Assembly (NCBI RefSeq): GCF_044542075.1
Contig: NZ_JBITTU010000001.1
Coordinates: 743,466-807,465 of the forward strand
From: Leeuwenhoekiella sp044542075
Lineage (GTDB): Bacteria; Bacteroidota; Bacteroidia; Flavobacteriales; Flavobacteriaceae
Direction of reading: 5' to 3'
DNA: 64,000 nucleotides
Shown: one piece after another, positions 26,081 through 35,021 of the stretch
How the letters are laid out: every line of letters begins with the position of its first letter
Position numbering within the stretch: the stretch's first letter is position 1
Notes under the pieces: model-generated
What the model saw: the letters and a program-made list of their open reading frames with translations, nothing else
Told to the model about the DNA's origin: nothing
The model's database searches: none
Position numbers and translations under genes: made by a program

Positions 26081-27115
26081 CTACGCTGAGGTAGCTACTT
26101 TTATAGCATCTTTTATTTTAATTTCTAGTTCTTCTAATAAATCTGGGTTGTCCTTAAGTATTGCTTTTACAGCATCACGTCCCTGACCTAGTTTCGTGTC
26201 CTGATAGCTGAACCAAGAACCGCTTTTATTGATGATCTCATACTCAACACCTATGTCAAGAATTTCACCAACTTTTGAAATACCTTCACCATACATTATA
26301 TCAAATTCTGCCTGACGAAACGGTGGTGCTACTTTGTTCTTAACCACCTTCACACGGGTTTTGTTACCTTGTACTTCGCCATTAGCATCTTTAATCTGCG
26401 TAGAACGGCGTATGTCTAAACGTACAGAAGCGTAAAATTTAAGGGCATTACCACCAGTTGTAGTTTCCGGGTTTCCAAACATTACACCTATTTTCTCTCT
26501 TAACTGGTTAATAAAAATAACGGTACAGTTAGTTTTACTTATTGAACCGGTAAGTTTTCTTAAAGCCTGAGACATCAAACGTGCGTGTAATCCCATTTTA
26601 GAATCACCCATTTCACCTTCTATCTCGCTCTTAGGAGTCAATGCAGCAACAGAGTCAATAACTATAATATCAATTGCTCCTGAGCGAATAAGATTATCTG
26701 CAATTTCTAAAGCCTGCTCCCCGTTGTCTGGTTGTGAGATAATAAGATTCTCAATGTCAACCCCTAATTTTCCTGCATAGAACCGGTCAAAAGCATGTTC
26801 TGCATCAATAAATGCTGCAATACCTCCTTTGCGCTGTGATTCTGCGATTGCGTGTAGAGTAAGTGTGGTTTTACCAGAAGATTCTGGGCCATAAATTTCA
26901 ATCACACGCCCTTTAGGTAAGCCGCCTACGCCTAATGCAATATCAAGACCTAAAGATCCTGTTGATATTGCCTCAACTTCAACAATAGCATTATCACCCA
27001 TTTTCATAACCGTCCCCTTTCCGTAGGTTTTGTCCATTTTGTCAAGGGTGAGTTTTAGAGCTTTTAATTTAGCTTCTTGCTCTTTACTCATCGCAACTTC
27101 TTCTTTTTTTGCCAT
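26081..27115 (-). CDS. recA: Recombinase RecA
   Basis: The 344-residue ATPase forms filaments on single-stranded DNA, catalyses strand exchange and triggers LexA self-cleavage where LexA exists. Walker A GPESSGKT is at 76-83 and VIDSVAAL (Walker B) at about 151-158; the C-terminal region is acidic as usual. It starts with ATG at 27115 after a long intergenic region (27116-27679). The DNA between recA and the next gene carries the inverted repeat at 25994-26054. Confidence 0.98.
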   Translation of the reverse strand: MAKKEEVAMSKEQEAKLKALKLTLDKMDKTYGKGTVMKMGDNAIVEVEAISTGSLGLDIALGVGGLPKGRVIEIYGPESSGKTTLTLHAIAESQRKGGIAAFIDAEHAFDRFYAGKLGVDIENLIISQPDNGEQALEIADNLIRSGAIDIIVIDSVAALTPKSEIEGEMGDSKMGLHARLMSQALRKLTGSISKTNCTVIFINQLREKIGVMFGNPETTTGGNALKFYASVRLDIRRSTQIKDANGEVQGNKTRVKVVKNKVAPPFRQAEFDIMYGEGISKVGEILDIGVEYEIINKSGSWFSYQDTKLGQGRDAVKAILKDNPDLLEELEIKIKDAIKVATSA

Positions 27116-27360
27116 TATGATGCTTTTATAAACTTTACAAGTTATTTGATTAATCTATAAATCAAATACTTGGTATTTTATGTTTTATTTATTTTTTATG
27201 GATGCTAAAGTACCATTTCTTTTTGATGGATACAATGATATCTTGGCTTAATATTGGAAAAATTCCATTAAATGAAGGGTATAATGTGTTTTTAATCTTT
27301 TAAATAGGAAAATATCCTAGTCCGAATATTTAATTTTAACATAGGTATACGCAACCTTAT

Positions 27361-27572
27361 TAGGAATGTTGCAACTAGATTATAAACAGTATTCCTATGG
27401 AGCATATATATAAACGTGTATACTGCGATTACAAAGTGTCTTTGTTAATACACTTAAATTGCAGTATAAGATTGGACGGTGGTTAGCTAAGTTCTTTGAT
27501 TGATTTCAAATAATTTACTAATGAATTAGCCGTTCAGAAAAAATGCTTTCAATAAGATTGGAGGCATTTTTT
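27361..27572 (+). ncRNA. Candidate structured RNA upstream of trhO
   Basis: The 564-base gap between recA and trhO has no reasonable open frame. Its right half can fold into several hairpins: TAGGAAT/ATTCCTA at 27361-27367 with 27391-27397, a 12+6-bp hairpin at 27419-27468 (arms 27419-27430 and 27457-27468, inner arms 27434-27439 and 27450-27455), a weaker pairing between 27475-27480 and 27528-27532, and a final terminator-like stem. No promoter with both boxes was found, so transcription is not shown. It could also be a leader of trhO, but the terminator-like stem before the trhO promoter speaks for a separate RNA. Confidence 0.4.
27538..27572 (+). terminator. Orphan terminator-like hairpin before trhO
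   Basis: AAAAAATGC pairs with GCATTTTTT, extended inside by wobble pairs to 13 bp (27538-27550 with 27560-27572) and ending in a T run. No protein gene precedes it on the plus strand. Confidence 0.6.
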
Positions 27573-27618
27573 ATGTTTAAAACTTTTTGCTTCTCAAAAA
27601 TGGTATTAAAAGCAAAGG

Positions 27619-27649
27619 TTGTTAGCTGTTTTTAAAAGCCCTATTTTTG
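27619..27649 (+). promoter_or_regulatory. Bacteroidota promoter of trhO
   Basis: TTG at 27619-27621 is followed after 20 bases by TATTTTTG at 27642-27649, a full match to the Bacteroidota pattern TTG-N19-21-TAnnTTTG. It lies 30 bases before the ATG. It is the best promoter in the window. Confidence 0.7.
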
Positions 27650-27679
27650 CGCACTTTTTAACCTTAAAATTAGTATAGC

Positions 27680-28717
27680 ATGCAACTGTACAATAAATTA
27701 AGTGCAAAAGAACGAGCAGCACTTATTGATGAGGCAGGCGAAGACCGTCTTACTCTTTCGTTCTACCAATATGCCAAAATAGGCAACCCCCATATTTTTA
27801 GAGATCATCTTTTTATTGCCTGGGACGGCATGGAAGTACTGGGTCGTATTTACGTCGCTCACGAAGGAATAAATGCGCAACTTTCAGTCCCGGCAAAAAA
27901 CTTTGAAACTTTTAAAACGTTTCTAGATAGTATAGATTTTCTAAAAGATGTGAGACTCAATATTGCGATAGAACAGGATGCAAAATCCTTTTTAAAGCTC
28001 AAAGTAAAAGTGCGTGATAAAATTGTAGCAGACGGTCTCAATGACGACACATTTGATGTTACTAATAAAGGAATTCACGTAGATGCACAGACTTTTAATG
28101 AACTTATAGAAAGTGACGATGTGGTGCTTGTAGACATGCGTAACCATTATGAAAGCGAAATAGGACATTTTAAAAATGCGATAACACCAGATGTCGACAC
28201 TTTTAGAGATAGTTTAGATCTAATTGAAGAAGATTTAAAAGATCATAAAGAAGACAAAAAGTTGGTGATGTATTGTACTGGTGGTATACGCTGTGAAAAA
28301 GCGAGTGCTTATTATAAGCATAAAGGTTTTAAACAGGTATATCAATTAGAAGGAGGTATTATTGAATATGCGCGGCAGGTAGAGCAGTTAAAACTTGAAA
28401 ATAAGTTTAAAGGAAAAAACTTTGTTTTTGATCACCGTCGTGGCGAGCGTATTTCTGATGATGTTATTTCTAGTTGTCACCAGTGCGGAAAACCTTGTGA
28501 TACGCACGTTAATTGTGCAAATGAAGCGTGTCACTTGTTATTTATACAATGTGAAGAATGCTCAGACGCGATGAGTTTAACGTGTTCTAATGAGTGTAAA
28601 GAGATTATTGCGCTACCTTATGAAGAACAAAAAGAACTGAGAAAGGGAATACCTAACAGTAATAAAATCTTTAAAAAAGGAAGGTCAGAAAAGCTGAAAT
28701 TTCAACGGAAAGCATAA
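27680..28717 (+). CDS. trhO: tRNA uridine(34) hydroxylase (rhodanese family)
   Basis: A 345-residue enzyme of the TrhO (YceA) family that makes 5-hydroxyuridine at position 34 of tRNA, the first step to modified wobble uridines. An N-terminal acylphosphatase-like domain (about 1-120) precedes the rhodanese domain (about 130-230) with the catalytic loop CTGGIRC (Cys199). The C-terminal region carries many cysteines (CHQCGKPC and others, about 270-310), probably a zinc-binding part of this family. It has its own promoter at 27619 and a terminator at 28716. Confidence 0.93.
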   Translation: MQLYNKLSAKERAALIDEAGEDRLTLSFYQYAKIGNPHIFRDHLFIAWDGMEVLGRIYVAHEGINAQLSVPAKNFETFKTFLDSIDFLKDVRLNIAIEQDAKSFLKLKVKVRDKIVADGLNDDTFDVTNKGIHVDAQTFNELIESDDVVLVDMRNHYESEIGHFKNAITPDVDTFRDSLDLIEEDLKDHKEDKKLVMYCTGGIRCEKASAYYKHKGFKQVYQLEGGIIEYARQVEQLKLENKFKGKNFVFDHRRGERISDDVISSCHQCGKPCDTHVNCANEACHLLFIQCEECSDAMSLTCSNECKEIIALPYEEQKELRKGIPNSNKIFKKGRSEKLKFQRKA

Positions 28718-28744
28718 AAAAAGCCGGCACTAGCCGGCTTTTTT
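28716..28744. terminator. Bidirectional terminator between trhO and the metallopeptidase gene
   Basis: A GC-rich stem (GCCGGC, extended by A and T on both sides; 28716-28728 with 28733-28744) around loop ACTA. It serves the two convergent genes. Confidence 0.92.
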
Positions 28745-28758
28745 ATAAATATATAGAA

Positions 28759-29877
28759 CTATCTTCTTACTTGTGAGTTATTAGCAGGTGGGTTGATAGG
28801 AGCAGTTAAAATAGTAGTATTTAAATACTGAAGAAAACTCTGGTGCACTTCATCTGCAGAAAGTAATTTTCCGTTTTTCTGAAGGCTTTGTGCAAAATCA
28901 TAACCAGCCTCTGCAGCACGCATACGCTGTGCAGGAGTTCCGTGGTGACCAGGACTCGTAAACTGGCAATCTCCAATATTGAAGAACAATTCATTAAATT
29001 CTTCAACACGTTTCCAGTTAAAAGTCGCCCCTCTTTTATGAGTCATATAAAATGCAGCAAAAAAGTCTGCTTCAAGTTCTGTAAATCGTGTCGCTTCTGG
29101 AGCATTGTCAGCAGCCCCATTAGGATACCATACCGCTGTATTATCAAACTGAATTTGATGTGCCCATTCGTGAGCTAAAATACCAGACCATACAATCTTA
29201 TCTTCAACACCTGCTTCAGAAGCAAGTTGAACAAGACCATCACCTATAACAATAAGATCTGCAGAAGATGCAAAACCGTCAAAAGATAATAAAGGGCTTT
29301 CATTTAAGAATGTGCTAGCCTCATTTACTGCAAGAAAAAAATCTGCATTACCATATGCCTGAGCTTCTGTTAATGTAGAAAAATTAAGATATACACTTGC
29401 AATTTTATCGCGATCATTTAAGGTCGCGTTATGTTGACCTCTTACTGTAATTAAATTAGACATGTCCCAAAATTTTTCAAGACTACGGGTTCTATTATTT
29501 ACATAGTTTGTGTATTCCCCATCTGCCCCAAAATATTGAGAATCTGTGTCAATAAAAGTATATAATTGAGCTATCTGTGTATAAATATCGTAATACTGAG
29601 CGCCTAAAGCATCAATATTACTACTTATTGAAGCGTTAATTACATCATTAAATGGTGTTGTCGCACAACTGGTAGGTTCTACGAGACTCGAAATCTTAAA
29701 TTTAAAATCGTTATGTGTGAAAAAAGCAGGAGTTTCTAAAACATCTATATTGGTACTTTCTGTATTAGCGGTAGCTGTTAAATTCATTTCCACCGAAGTT
29801 TCTAAAGTTTCATCTTGACTACAAGAAGTTAATACGAGACTCCCAATGGCTAACATTTTTAAATAATTCTTAATCAT
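28759..29877 (-). CDS. Putative zinc metallopeptidase lipoprotein (HEXXH)
   Basis: A 372-residue lipoprotein with lipobox Cys19 (VLTSC). The mature protein has a polar N-terminal part (about 20-90) and a helical domain that contains HEWAH at 236-240, an HEXXH zinc motif, and downstream ELEAD (about 267-271), suitable to give the third ligand, as in gluzincin-like peptidases. HHGTPAQRMRAAEAG follows at about 315. I have no family name. It is probably an envelope-bound protease of unknown substrate, and the missing prosequence-like features make a self-cleaving zymogen less likely. It faces trhO and starts after a 310-base gap. Confidence 0.7.
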   Translation of the reverse strand: MIKNYLKMLAIGSLVLTSCSQDETLETSVEMNLTATANTESTNIDVLETPAFFTHNDFKFKISSLVEPTSCATTPFNDVINASISSNIDALGAQYYDIYTQIAQLYTFIDTDSQYFGADGEYTNYVNNRTRSLEKFWDMSNLITVRGQHNATLNDRDKIASVYLNFSTLTEAQAYGNADFFLAVNEASTFLNESPLLSFDGFASSADLIVIGDGLVQLASEAGVEDKIVWSGILAHEWAHQIQFDNTAVWYPNGAADNAPEATRFTELEADFFAAFYMTHKRGATFNWKRVEEFNELFFNIGDCQFTSPGHHGTPAQRMRAAEAGYDFAQSLQKNGKLLSADEVHQSFLQYLNTTILTAPINPPANNSQVRR

Positions 29878-30063
29878 ATTCGTGCTGTTTTTTAAATATT
29901 ATTTCAGACAATTTAAAGATTAGCTAGATAACCACCAACATTTAAAAAATTTTAACACAAAACCCTTTTATGCTCGTGTTTTAAGGGAAGCCTAATTGTG
30001 TTTTTTGAATTTGTCATATATCAATGTATTTGAGATAACATTTTCTGACAATAAGAATTACTA

Positions 30064-30071
30064 TATTTTTG
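30064..30071 (+). promoter_or_regulatory. Possible -7 box of the ricT-gldH-PBP operon
   Basis: TATTTTTG fits TAnnTTTG, 116 bases before the ricT start. No TTG is found at the right spacing. If real, the leader is about 110 bases and contains the two hairpins at 30101-30170. Confidence 0.35.
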
Positions 30072-30100
30072 CCTGTCTAAAATGTTATCTTTAGCATAAA

Positions 30101-30170
30101 TTAAAACGAAAAAATTTCGTTTTAAAGAATACAAATCAAAAAATCCTAATTTACTTTAAATTAGAGATTT
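30101..30170 (+). promoter_or_regulatory. Two tandem hairpins in the ricT leader
   Basis: The first is a perfect 11-bp repeat, TTAAAACGAAA with its complement (30101-30111 with 30115-30125). The second pairs 30141-30152 with 30159-30170, with one bulged base. Together they could form a structured 5' leader. The rest of the 310-base gap (29878-30187) holds nothing else I can name. Confidence 0.5.
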
Positions 30171-30187
30171 ACTAAATATAGGATCTC

Positions 30188-31357
30188 ATGGCGTGTGGAA
30201 GTTGTGGTACGACCGTTAACGGTCAGCCACGTGGTTGTCAAAATAATGGTACCTGTGGTACAGATGGTTGCAATAAATTAACGGTTTTTGACTGGTTAGC
30301 AAATATGAGCTTACCAGATGGGCAAGAACCTTTTGATTTTGTAGAAGTTCGTTTTAAAAACGGGCGTAAAGAGTTTTTCAAGAACGTAGATAATCTTCAG
30401 ATTAATATAGGTGAGGTGTTAGCTGTACAGGCTGCTTCTGGTCATGATATAGGTATTGTTTCGCTTACTGGTGAGCTGGTGCGAATTCAAATGAAAAAGA
30501 AAAAGGTGCCTTATGACACCGAAGAATTTTTAAAAATATATAGGAAGGCAAATCAGAAAGATGTAGAAATCTGGCAAGGTGTAAAAGATCGCGAAGAAGC
30601 AATGAAAGTGCGTTCTAGACAAATAGCCATTCGTCTTAACCTACATATGAAAATCTCTGATATTGAGTTTCAGGGCGATGGTTCTAAAGCTACCTTTTAT
30701 TATACTGCAGAAGAGCGCGTAGATTTTAGACAGCTTATTAAAGAGTTTGCACAAGAATTTAGAACGCGCATAGAAATGCGTCAAATAGGTTTTAGACAGG
30801 AAGCAGCACGCCTGGGCGGTATAGGCTCTTGTGGTAGGGAGCTGTGTTGTTCTACGTGGTTAACAGATTTTAGATCGGTGACTACAAGCGCAGCGCGCTA
30901 TCAGCAGCTATCGTTAAATCCTCAAAAACTTGCGGGACAGTGCGGTAAGCTTAAATGTTGTTTAAATTATGAGCTTGATGCGTATTTAGACGCATTAAAA
31001 GACTTTCCGAAGACGGAACAAAAATTAAAGACCGAAAAAGGAACTGCTATTTGTCAAAAAATAGACATTTTTCAGGGACACCTGTGGTATGCATACGAAG
31101 GTGAGTGGATGAACTGGCACAAACTTACCACCACTCAGGCAAATGAGATTTTAGAATCTAATAAAAAGAATTTACCGGTTGCGAGTCTTGAAGAATACGC
31201 AGCAGAATTAATTTCTGATACTAAAGTTGATTTTGGTAACGTTGTTGGGCAAGACAGTTTAACACGTTTTGATAAGCCTAAAGTAGCGCGTAAAAAGTCT
31301 AAAGGCAGAAGAAAGAAATCAAATTATCGTAAAAAAGGCCCAAGTAATAATGCATAA
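30188..31357 (+). CDS. ricT: RicT, iron-sulfur regulatory complex subunit (PSP1 domain)
   Basis: A 389-residue protein of the PSP1/RicT (YaaT) family. The N terminus is rich in cysteines (Cys3, 6, 17, 23, 28), a feature of the Bacteroidota branch. The PSP1 core (about 60-270) contains GSCGRELCCSTWL and CGKLKCCLNYE, cysteine motifs that bind iron-sulfur clusters in the RicAFT complex of Bacillus. That complex acts on RNA processing. The C-terminal tail is strongly basic (KKSKGRRKKSNYRKK), which suits RNA binding. It overlaps gldH by 8 bases. Confidence 0.9.
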   Translation: MACGSCGTTVNGQPRGCQNNGTCGTDGCNKLTVFDWLANMSLPDGQEPFDFVEVRFKNGRKEFFKNVDNLQINIGEVLAVQAASGHDIGIVSLTGELVRIQMKKKKVPYDTEEFLKIYRKANQKDVEIWQGVKDREEAMKVRSRQIAIRLNLHMKISDIEFQGDGSKATFYYTAEERVDFRQLIKEFAQEFRTRIEMRQIGFRQEAARLGGIGSCGRELCCSTWLTDFRSVTTSAARYQQLSLNPQKLAGQCGKLKCCLNYELDAYLDALKDFPKTEQKLKTEKGTAICQKIDIFQGHLWYAYEGEWMNWHKLTTTQANEILESNKKNLPVASLEEYAAELISDTKVDFGNVVGQDSLTRFDKPKVARKKSKGRRKKSNYRKKGPSNNA

Positions 31358-31832
31358 ATTTTGCTATGCACTTTTAATTTTAATCTGTTTTTCAGCTTGT
31401 GATGAGAAAGCTGTTTTTCACGAATATAAAAGTCTTCCAGATTACTGGGAAAGCGACGCTGCAGTGGTTTTTAAAGTGAATAAACTTGATAGTTTAATTA
31501 ACTATAATCTTTTTATCACTTTGAGAAACACAAATGAATACGCATTTAGCAATTTATTTTTGATCTCAGAATTGCAATTTCCTAATGGAAAAACCATTAC
31601 AGATACTTTAGAATATAAAATGGCACGACCTGATGGGTCCTGGCTGGGAGAGGGTTTTGGAGATTTAAAAGAAAATAAACTTTGGTATAAAGAGAATTTC
31701 AGGTTTACTGAAAAGGGCGAATACCAGTTTAGACTTAAACAGGCAATGCGACGTAATGGTAGCGTAAACCCTGTACAAGAATTAGGTGGTATTGAAGATG
31801 TGGGTTTACGCATCGAAAAAATTAAAGAATAA
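31350..31832 (+). CDS. gldH: Gliding motility lipoprotein GldH
   Basis: A 160-residue lipoprotein with lipobox Cys17 (FSAC). The mature part matches GldH as I know it: an immunoglobulin-like beta-sandwich with LINYNLFITLRNTNEYAFSN near 50-70 and WLGEG near 98. GldH is required for gliding and for chitin use in Flavobacterium johnsoniae. It overlaps ricT and is followed 3 bases later by the PBP1A gene, a gene order typical for Flavobacteriia. No paired signal for a separate promoter is seen. Confidence 0.92.
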   Translation: MHKFCYALLILICFSACDEKAVFHEYKSLPDYWESDAAVVFKVNKLDSLINYNLFITLRNTNEYAFSNLFLISELQFPNGKTITDTLEYKMARPDGSWLGEGFGDLKENKLWYKENFRFTEKGEYQFRLKQAMRRNGSVNPVQELGGIEDVGLRIEKIKE

Positions 31833-31835
31833 AAA

Positions 31836-34166
31836 ATGGCTCAGAAAACAAAAAAGACAGCTAAGAATACACCCAGTAACGCACCGTATATTAAAGGATT
31901 TTGGATTTTATTTTTTGGATCTATAGGGGCGCTTGTTCTTGTTTTTCTTTTAGCTTCCTGGGGTGTTTTTGGGAGTTTACCTACGTTTGACGAATTAGAA
32001 AACCCTGAAAGTAATCTAGCTACAGAAATCCTTTCTTCAGATGGAAAAACATTAGGGAAATTCTATAATGAAAACAGAACTCCTGTAAAATATAGCGACT
32101 TGCCTCAAAATTTAATTGATGCAGTTGTGGCTACTGAAGATAGACGTTTTTACGATCACTCTGGTATAGATGTACGAGGTACAACGCGCGCCGTTGCCTA
32201 TTTAGGTTCAAAAGGTGGTGCAAGTACCATTACACAGCAGCTCGCAAAATTGCTCTTTTCTGATACACCTAGCAGTACACTAGAACGTCTGGTACAAAAG
32301 GTAAAAGAATGGATCATTGCTGCACGATTAGAGCGACAATACACTAAGGAAGAAATTATTACGATGTATTTAAATAAGCAGGATTTCTTATTTCAGGCGG
32401 TGGGAATACGTTCTGCTTCAAAAATTTACTTTGACAAAGAACCCATAGAGTTACGTCCTGAAGAATCTGCAGTAATTGCTGCAATGCTTAAAAATCCGCG
32501 ACAGTTTAATCCACATCGTGAGATTTCTAAAGATAATTCTCTAGAACGCCGTAATACAGTTTTAGCACTTATGGCTCAAACTGGAAAGCTTACCCAGCAA
32601 GAGCGCGATAGTCTTATGGCAATGCCCATGAAAATTACTTTTTCTCCGGAAGGGCATGCAGATGGTATTGCGACTTATTTTAGAGAATATTTACGCGCAT
32701 TCATGGCAGATTGGATTAAAAATAATCCTAAAGGCAAAGATGCAGACGGTAATGAAGAGTTTTATAATATTTATCGTGACGGGTTAGTTATTACAACTAC
32801 GATAGATTCACGTATGCAGCGTTATGCAGAGCAATCTGTAACTGCGCATATGGAGAATTTACAGCGTGAGTTTGATAAACAGAATGAAAGAAATAAAACT
32901 GCTCCCTTTAGAGATATAACAGAAGACGAAGAGCAGAAAATTCTGTACCGTGCAATGCGTACTTCAGACCGCTGGAGAAAAATGGCTGCTAATGGTATTT
33001 CTGAAGAAAAAATCAAAGCATCATTTGATATTAAAACAGATATGCGTGTTTTTGCGTGGAAGAATGGAGCTTCAGAGATAGATACGATTTTAACCCCTAA
33101 AGATAGCATACGATATTATAAGCGCTTTTTTAGAGCAGGTTTAATGAGTCTTACACCGCAGACCGGCGAGGTAAAAGCATGGGTAGGTGGTATAGATTAT
33201 AAGCATTTTCAATACGATCACGTAAAAACCGGAAAGCGCCAGGTGGGTTCTACATTTAAACCTTTTCTATATGCTACAGCAATAGATCAATTACACCTAT
33301 CTCCTTGCGATACAATCCCTAATATTCCTTACTGCATTCCTGCAGGAGAAATGGGAGCGCAGCGTGACTGGTGTCCAGAGAACTCTGGAGGACAATATGG
33401 TGGTATGGTGACTTTAAAAAGTGCATTAGCGCAATCTATTAACACGGTTTCTGCCCGCTTAATGCATCGTGTGGGGCCACAAACAGTAATTGATTTAATT
33501 GCAAAATTAGGTATAGATACTAAAGACATACCGGTAGTGCCGTCTATTGCTTTAGGTACTCCAGATATTAGTTTATTTGAGATGGTTTCTGCTTATTCTG
33601 CTTTTGCTAACAAAGGGGTTCATGTTGAGCCGCAAATAGTTTCTACAATTGTCGACAAGAACGGGACGGTTCTGTACCAAAGTATCCCAGAGGCTAAAGA
33701 CGTCTTAAGTAAAGAATCTGCATATGTAACGGTTAACCTTATGGAAGGAGTAACCCAATACGGTTCTGGTGCCAGATTACGATCGGGTGCAATAAATAGT
33801 GATGTTTATAAAAAAGTAATTACGGGGCATCCTTATGCATTTAAAAACCCTATTGCGGGTAAAACGGGTACCACACAAAATCAAAGTGATGGTTGGTTTA
33901 TGGGTATGGTGCCTAACCTGGTTACTGGTGTTTGGGTAGGAGGTGATGATAGATCGGTTCACTTTTCTTCTATAATCTACGGTCAGGGGGCAACTATGGC
34001 GTTGCCTATCTGGGGAAGCTTTATGAAAAAATGTTATGCAGACGAAGCACTAAAAATCTCACAGGGCGCTTTTGAAAAACCAGAAAATCTTTCTATTCGC
34101 ATAGATTGTTCTCAGTCTGAAGAAAGTTCGCATCAATCTGATATTATTGACGAACTAGATTTTTAA
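31836..34166 (+). CDS. Class A penicillin-binding protein (PBP1A-type)
   Basis: A 776-residue bifunctional peptidoglycan synthase. A cytoplasmic tail and one membrane helix (about 22-45) are followed by a family 51 glycosyltransferase domain (about 75-260) with EDRRFYDHSG and the QQLAK motif. The transpeptidase domain (about 430-740) has the active serine in STFK (Ser472), SIN at about 534 and KTGTT at 676-680. It polymerises and crosslinks the wall. Its promoter is that of the ricT operon. Only a weak imperfect hairpin (34176-34206) follows it. Confidence 0.95.
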   Translation: MAQKTKKTAKNTPSNAPYIKGFWILFFGSIGALVLVFLLASWGVFGSLPTFDELENPESNLATEILSSDGKTLGKFYNENRTPVKYSDLPQNLIDAVVATEDRRFYDHSGIDVRGTTRAVAYLGSKGGASTITQQLAKLLFSDTPSSTLERLVQKVKEWIIAARLERQYTKEEIITMYLNKQDFLFQAVGIRSASKIYFDKEPIELRPEESAVIAAMLKNPRQFNPHREISKDNSLERRNTVLALMAQTGKLTQQERDSLMAMPMKITFSPEGHADGIATYFREYLRAFMADWIKNNPKGKDADGNEEFYNIYRDGLVITTTIDSRMQRYAEQSVTAHMENLQREFDKQNERNKTAPFRDITEDEEQKILYRAMRTSDRWRKMAANGISEEKIKASFDIKTDMRVFAWKNGASEIDTILTPKDSIRYYKRFFRAGLMSLTPQTGEVKAWVGGIDYKHFQYDHVKTGKRQVGSTFKPFLYATAIDQLHLSPCDTIPNIPYCIPAGEMGAQRDWCPENSGGQYGGMVTLKSALAQSINTVSARLMHRVGPQTVIDLIAKLGIDTKDIPVVPSIALGTPDISLFEMVSAYSAFANKGVHVEPQIVSTIVDKNGTVLYQSIPEAKDVLSKESAYVTVNLMEGVTQYGSGARLRSGAINSDVYKKVITGHPYAFKNPIAGKTGTTQNQSDGWFMGMVPNLVTGVWVGGDDRSVHFSSIIYGQGATMALPIWGSFMKKCYADEALKISQGAFEKPENLSIRIDCSQSEESSHQSDIIDELDF

Positions 34167-34175
34167 TTAAGGACC

Positions 34176-34206
34176 AAGCCGTAATTTTTTTCTTGAATTA
34201 GGGCTT
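34176..34206 (+). terminator. Imperfect hairpin after the PBP gene
   Basis: An 11-bp stem with one mismatch, AAGCCGTAATT (34176-34186) with 34196-34206, follows the stop by 10 bases but lacks a T run. It may be a weak or pause-type terminator. Confidence 0.35.
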
Positions 34207-34286
34207 AAAATGAATTGCATAAAATCTTGTAAAAAAATTGCCGTTGGATGCGTTGTTTTGTAATTTTCTGTATCTAAAATCAGAAA

Positions 34287-34985
34287 ATGATAATTAAAAC
34301 AGTGCGGTCAGTTTCAGAAGCTTTAAAAGGCGCTACTGATTCAATGACAATGATGTTTGGAGGCTTTGGCCTTAGTGGAATTCCTGAAAATGCTATTTCA
34401 CAATTAGTTAAACTGGGTGTAAAAGAATTAACATGCATTTCTAATAATGCAGGAGTTGATGATTTTGGACTGGGCTTACTACTTCAGAAAAAGCAAATCA
34501 AAAAAATGATTTCTTCCTATGTAGGCGAAAATGCAGAATTTGAGCGCCAGATGCTGAGTAATGAGCTTGATGTTGAGCTTATTCCGCAAGGAACTTTGGC
34601 CGAACGTTGCCGTGCTGCTCAAGCAGGATTTCCGGCATTTTATACTCCGGCAGGGTATGGTACAGAAGTAGCTGAAGGTAAAGAAACCCGCGAGTTTAAC
34701 GGTAAAATGTATGTGCTTGAACAAGCGTTTAAAGCCGATTTTGCGTTCGTCAAAGCCTGGAAAGGAGATACTGCAGGTAATCTTATTTTTAAGGGGACGG
34801 CACGCAATTTTAACCCAAATATGTGTGGCGCAGCAACAATTACAGTTGCTGAAGTAGAAGAGCTTGTACCTGCAGGAGAACTTGACCCAAATCAAATACA
34901 CATTCCCGGTATTTTTGTTCAACGTATTTTTAAAGGCTCAGACTATGAGAAGCGTATCGAGCAGCTTACTGTTAGAAAACGATAA
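34287..34985 (+). CDS. scoA: Succinyl-CoA:3-ketoacid CoA transferase subunit A
   Basis: The 232-residue alpha subunit of a class I CoA transferase that moves CoA from succinyl-CoA to acetoacetate for ketone body use. The family region FGGFGLSGIPENAI is at about 24-37, the CISNNAG block at about 50-56. It should work with the beta subunit gene at 35660. In most genomes the two lie side by side; here a peroxiredoxin gene separates them. Confidence 0.93.
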   Translation: MIIKTVRSVSEALKGATDSMTMMFGGFGLSGIPENAISQLVKLGVKELTCISNNAGVDDFGLGLLLQKKQIKKMISSYVGENAEFERQMLSNELDVELIPQGTLAERCRAAQAGFPAFYTPAGYGTEVAEGKETREFNGKMYVLEQAFKADFAFVKAWKGDTAGNLIFKGTARNFNPNMCGAATITVAEVEELVPAGELDPNQIHIPGIFVQRIFKGSDYEKRIEQLTVRKR

Positions 34986-35021
34986 ATCAATAAATTATTA
35001 AGATTAATAAACATATATAAA

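Noticed and set aside
27116..27360. LexA/SOS box or full promoter upstream of recA
   Set aside because: No clear inverted operator and no TTG/TAnnTTTG pair on the minus strand could be found; nothing is claimed for this stretch.
34479..34922. Minus-strand frame of 147 codons
   Set aside because: Antisense to scoA; its Cys- and Phe-rich composition is a shadow effect.
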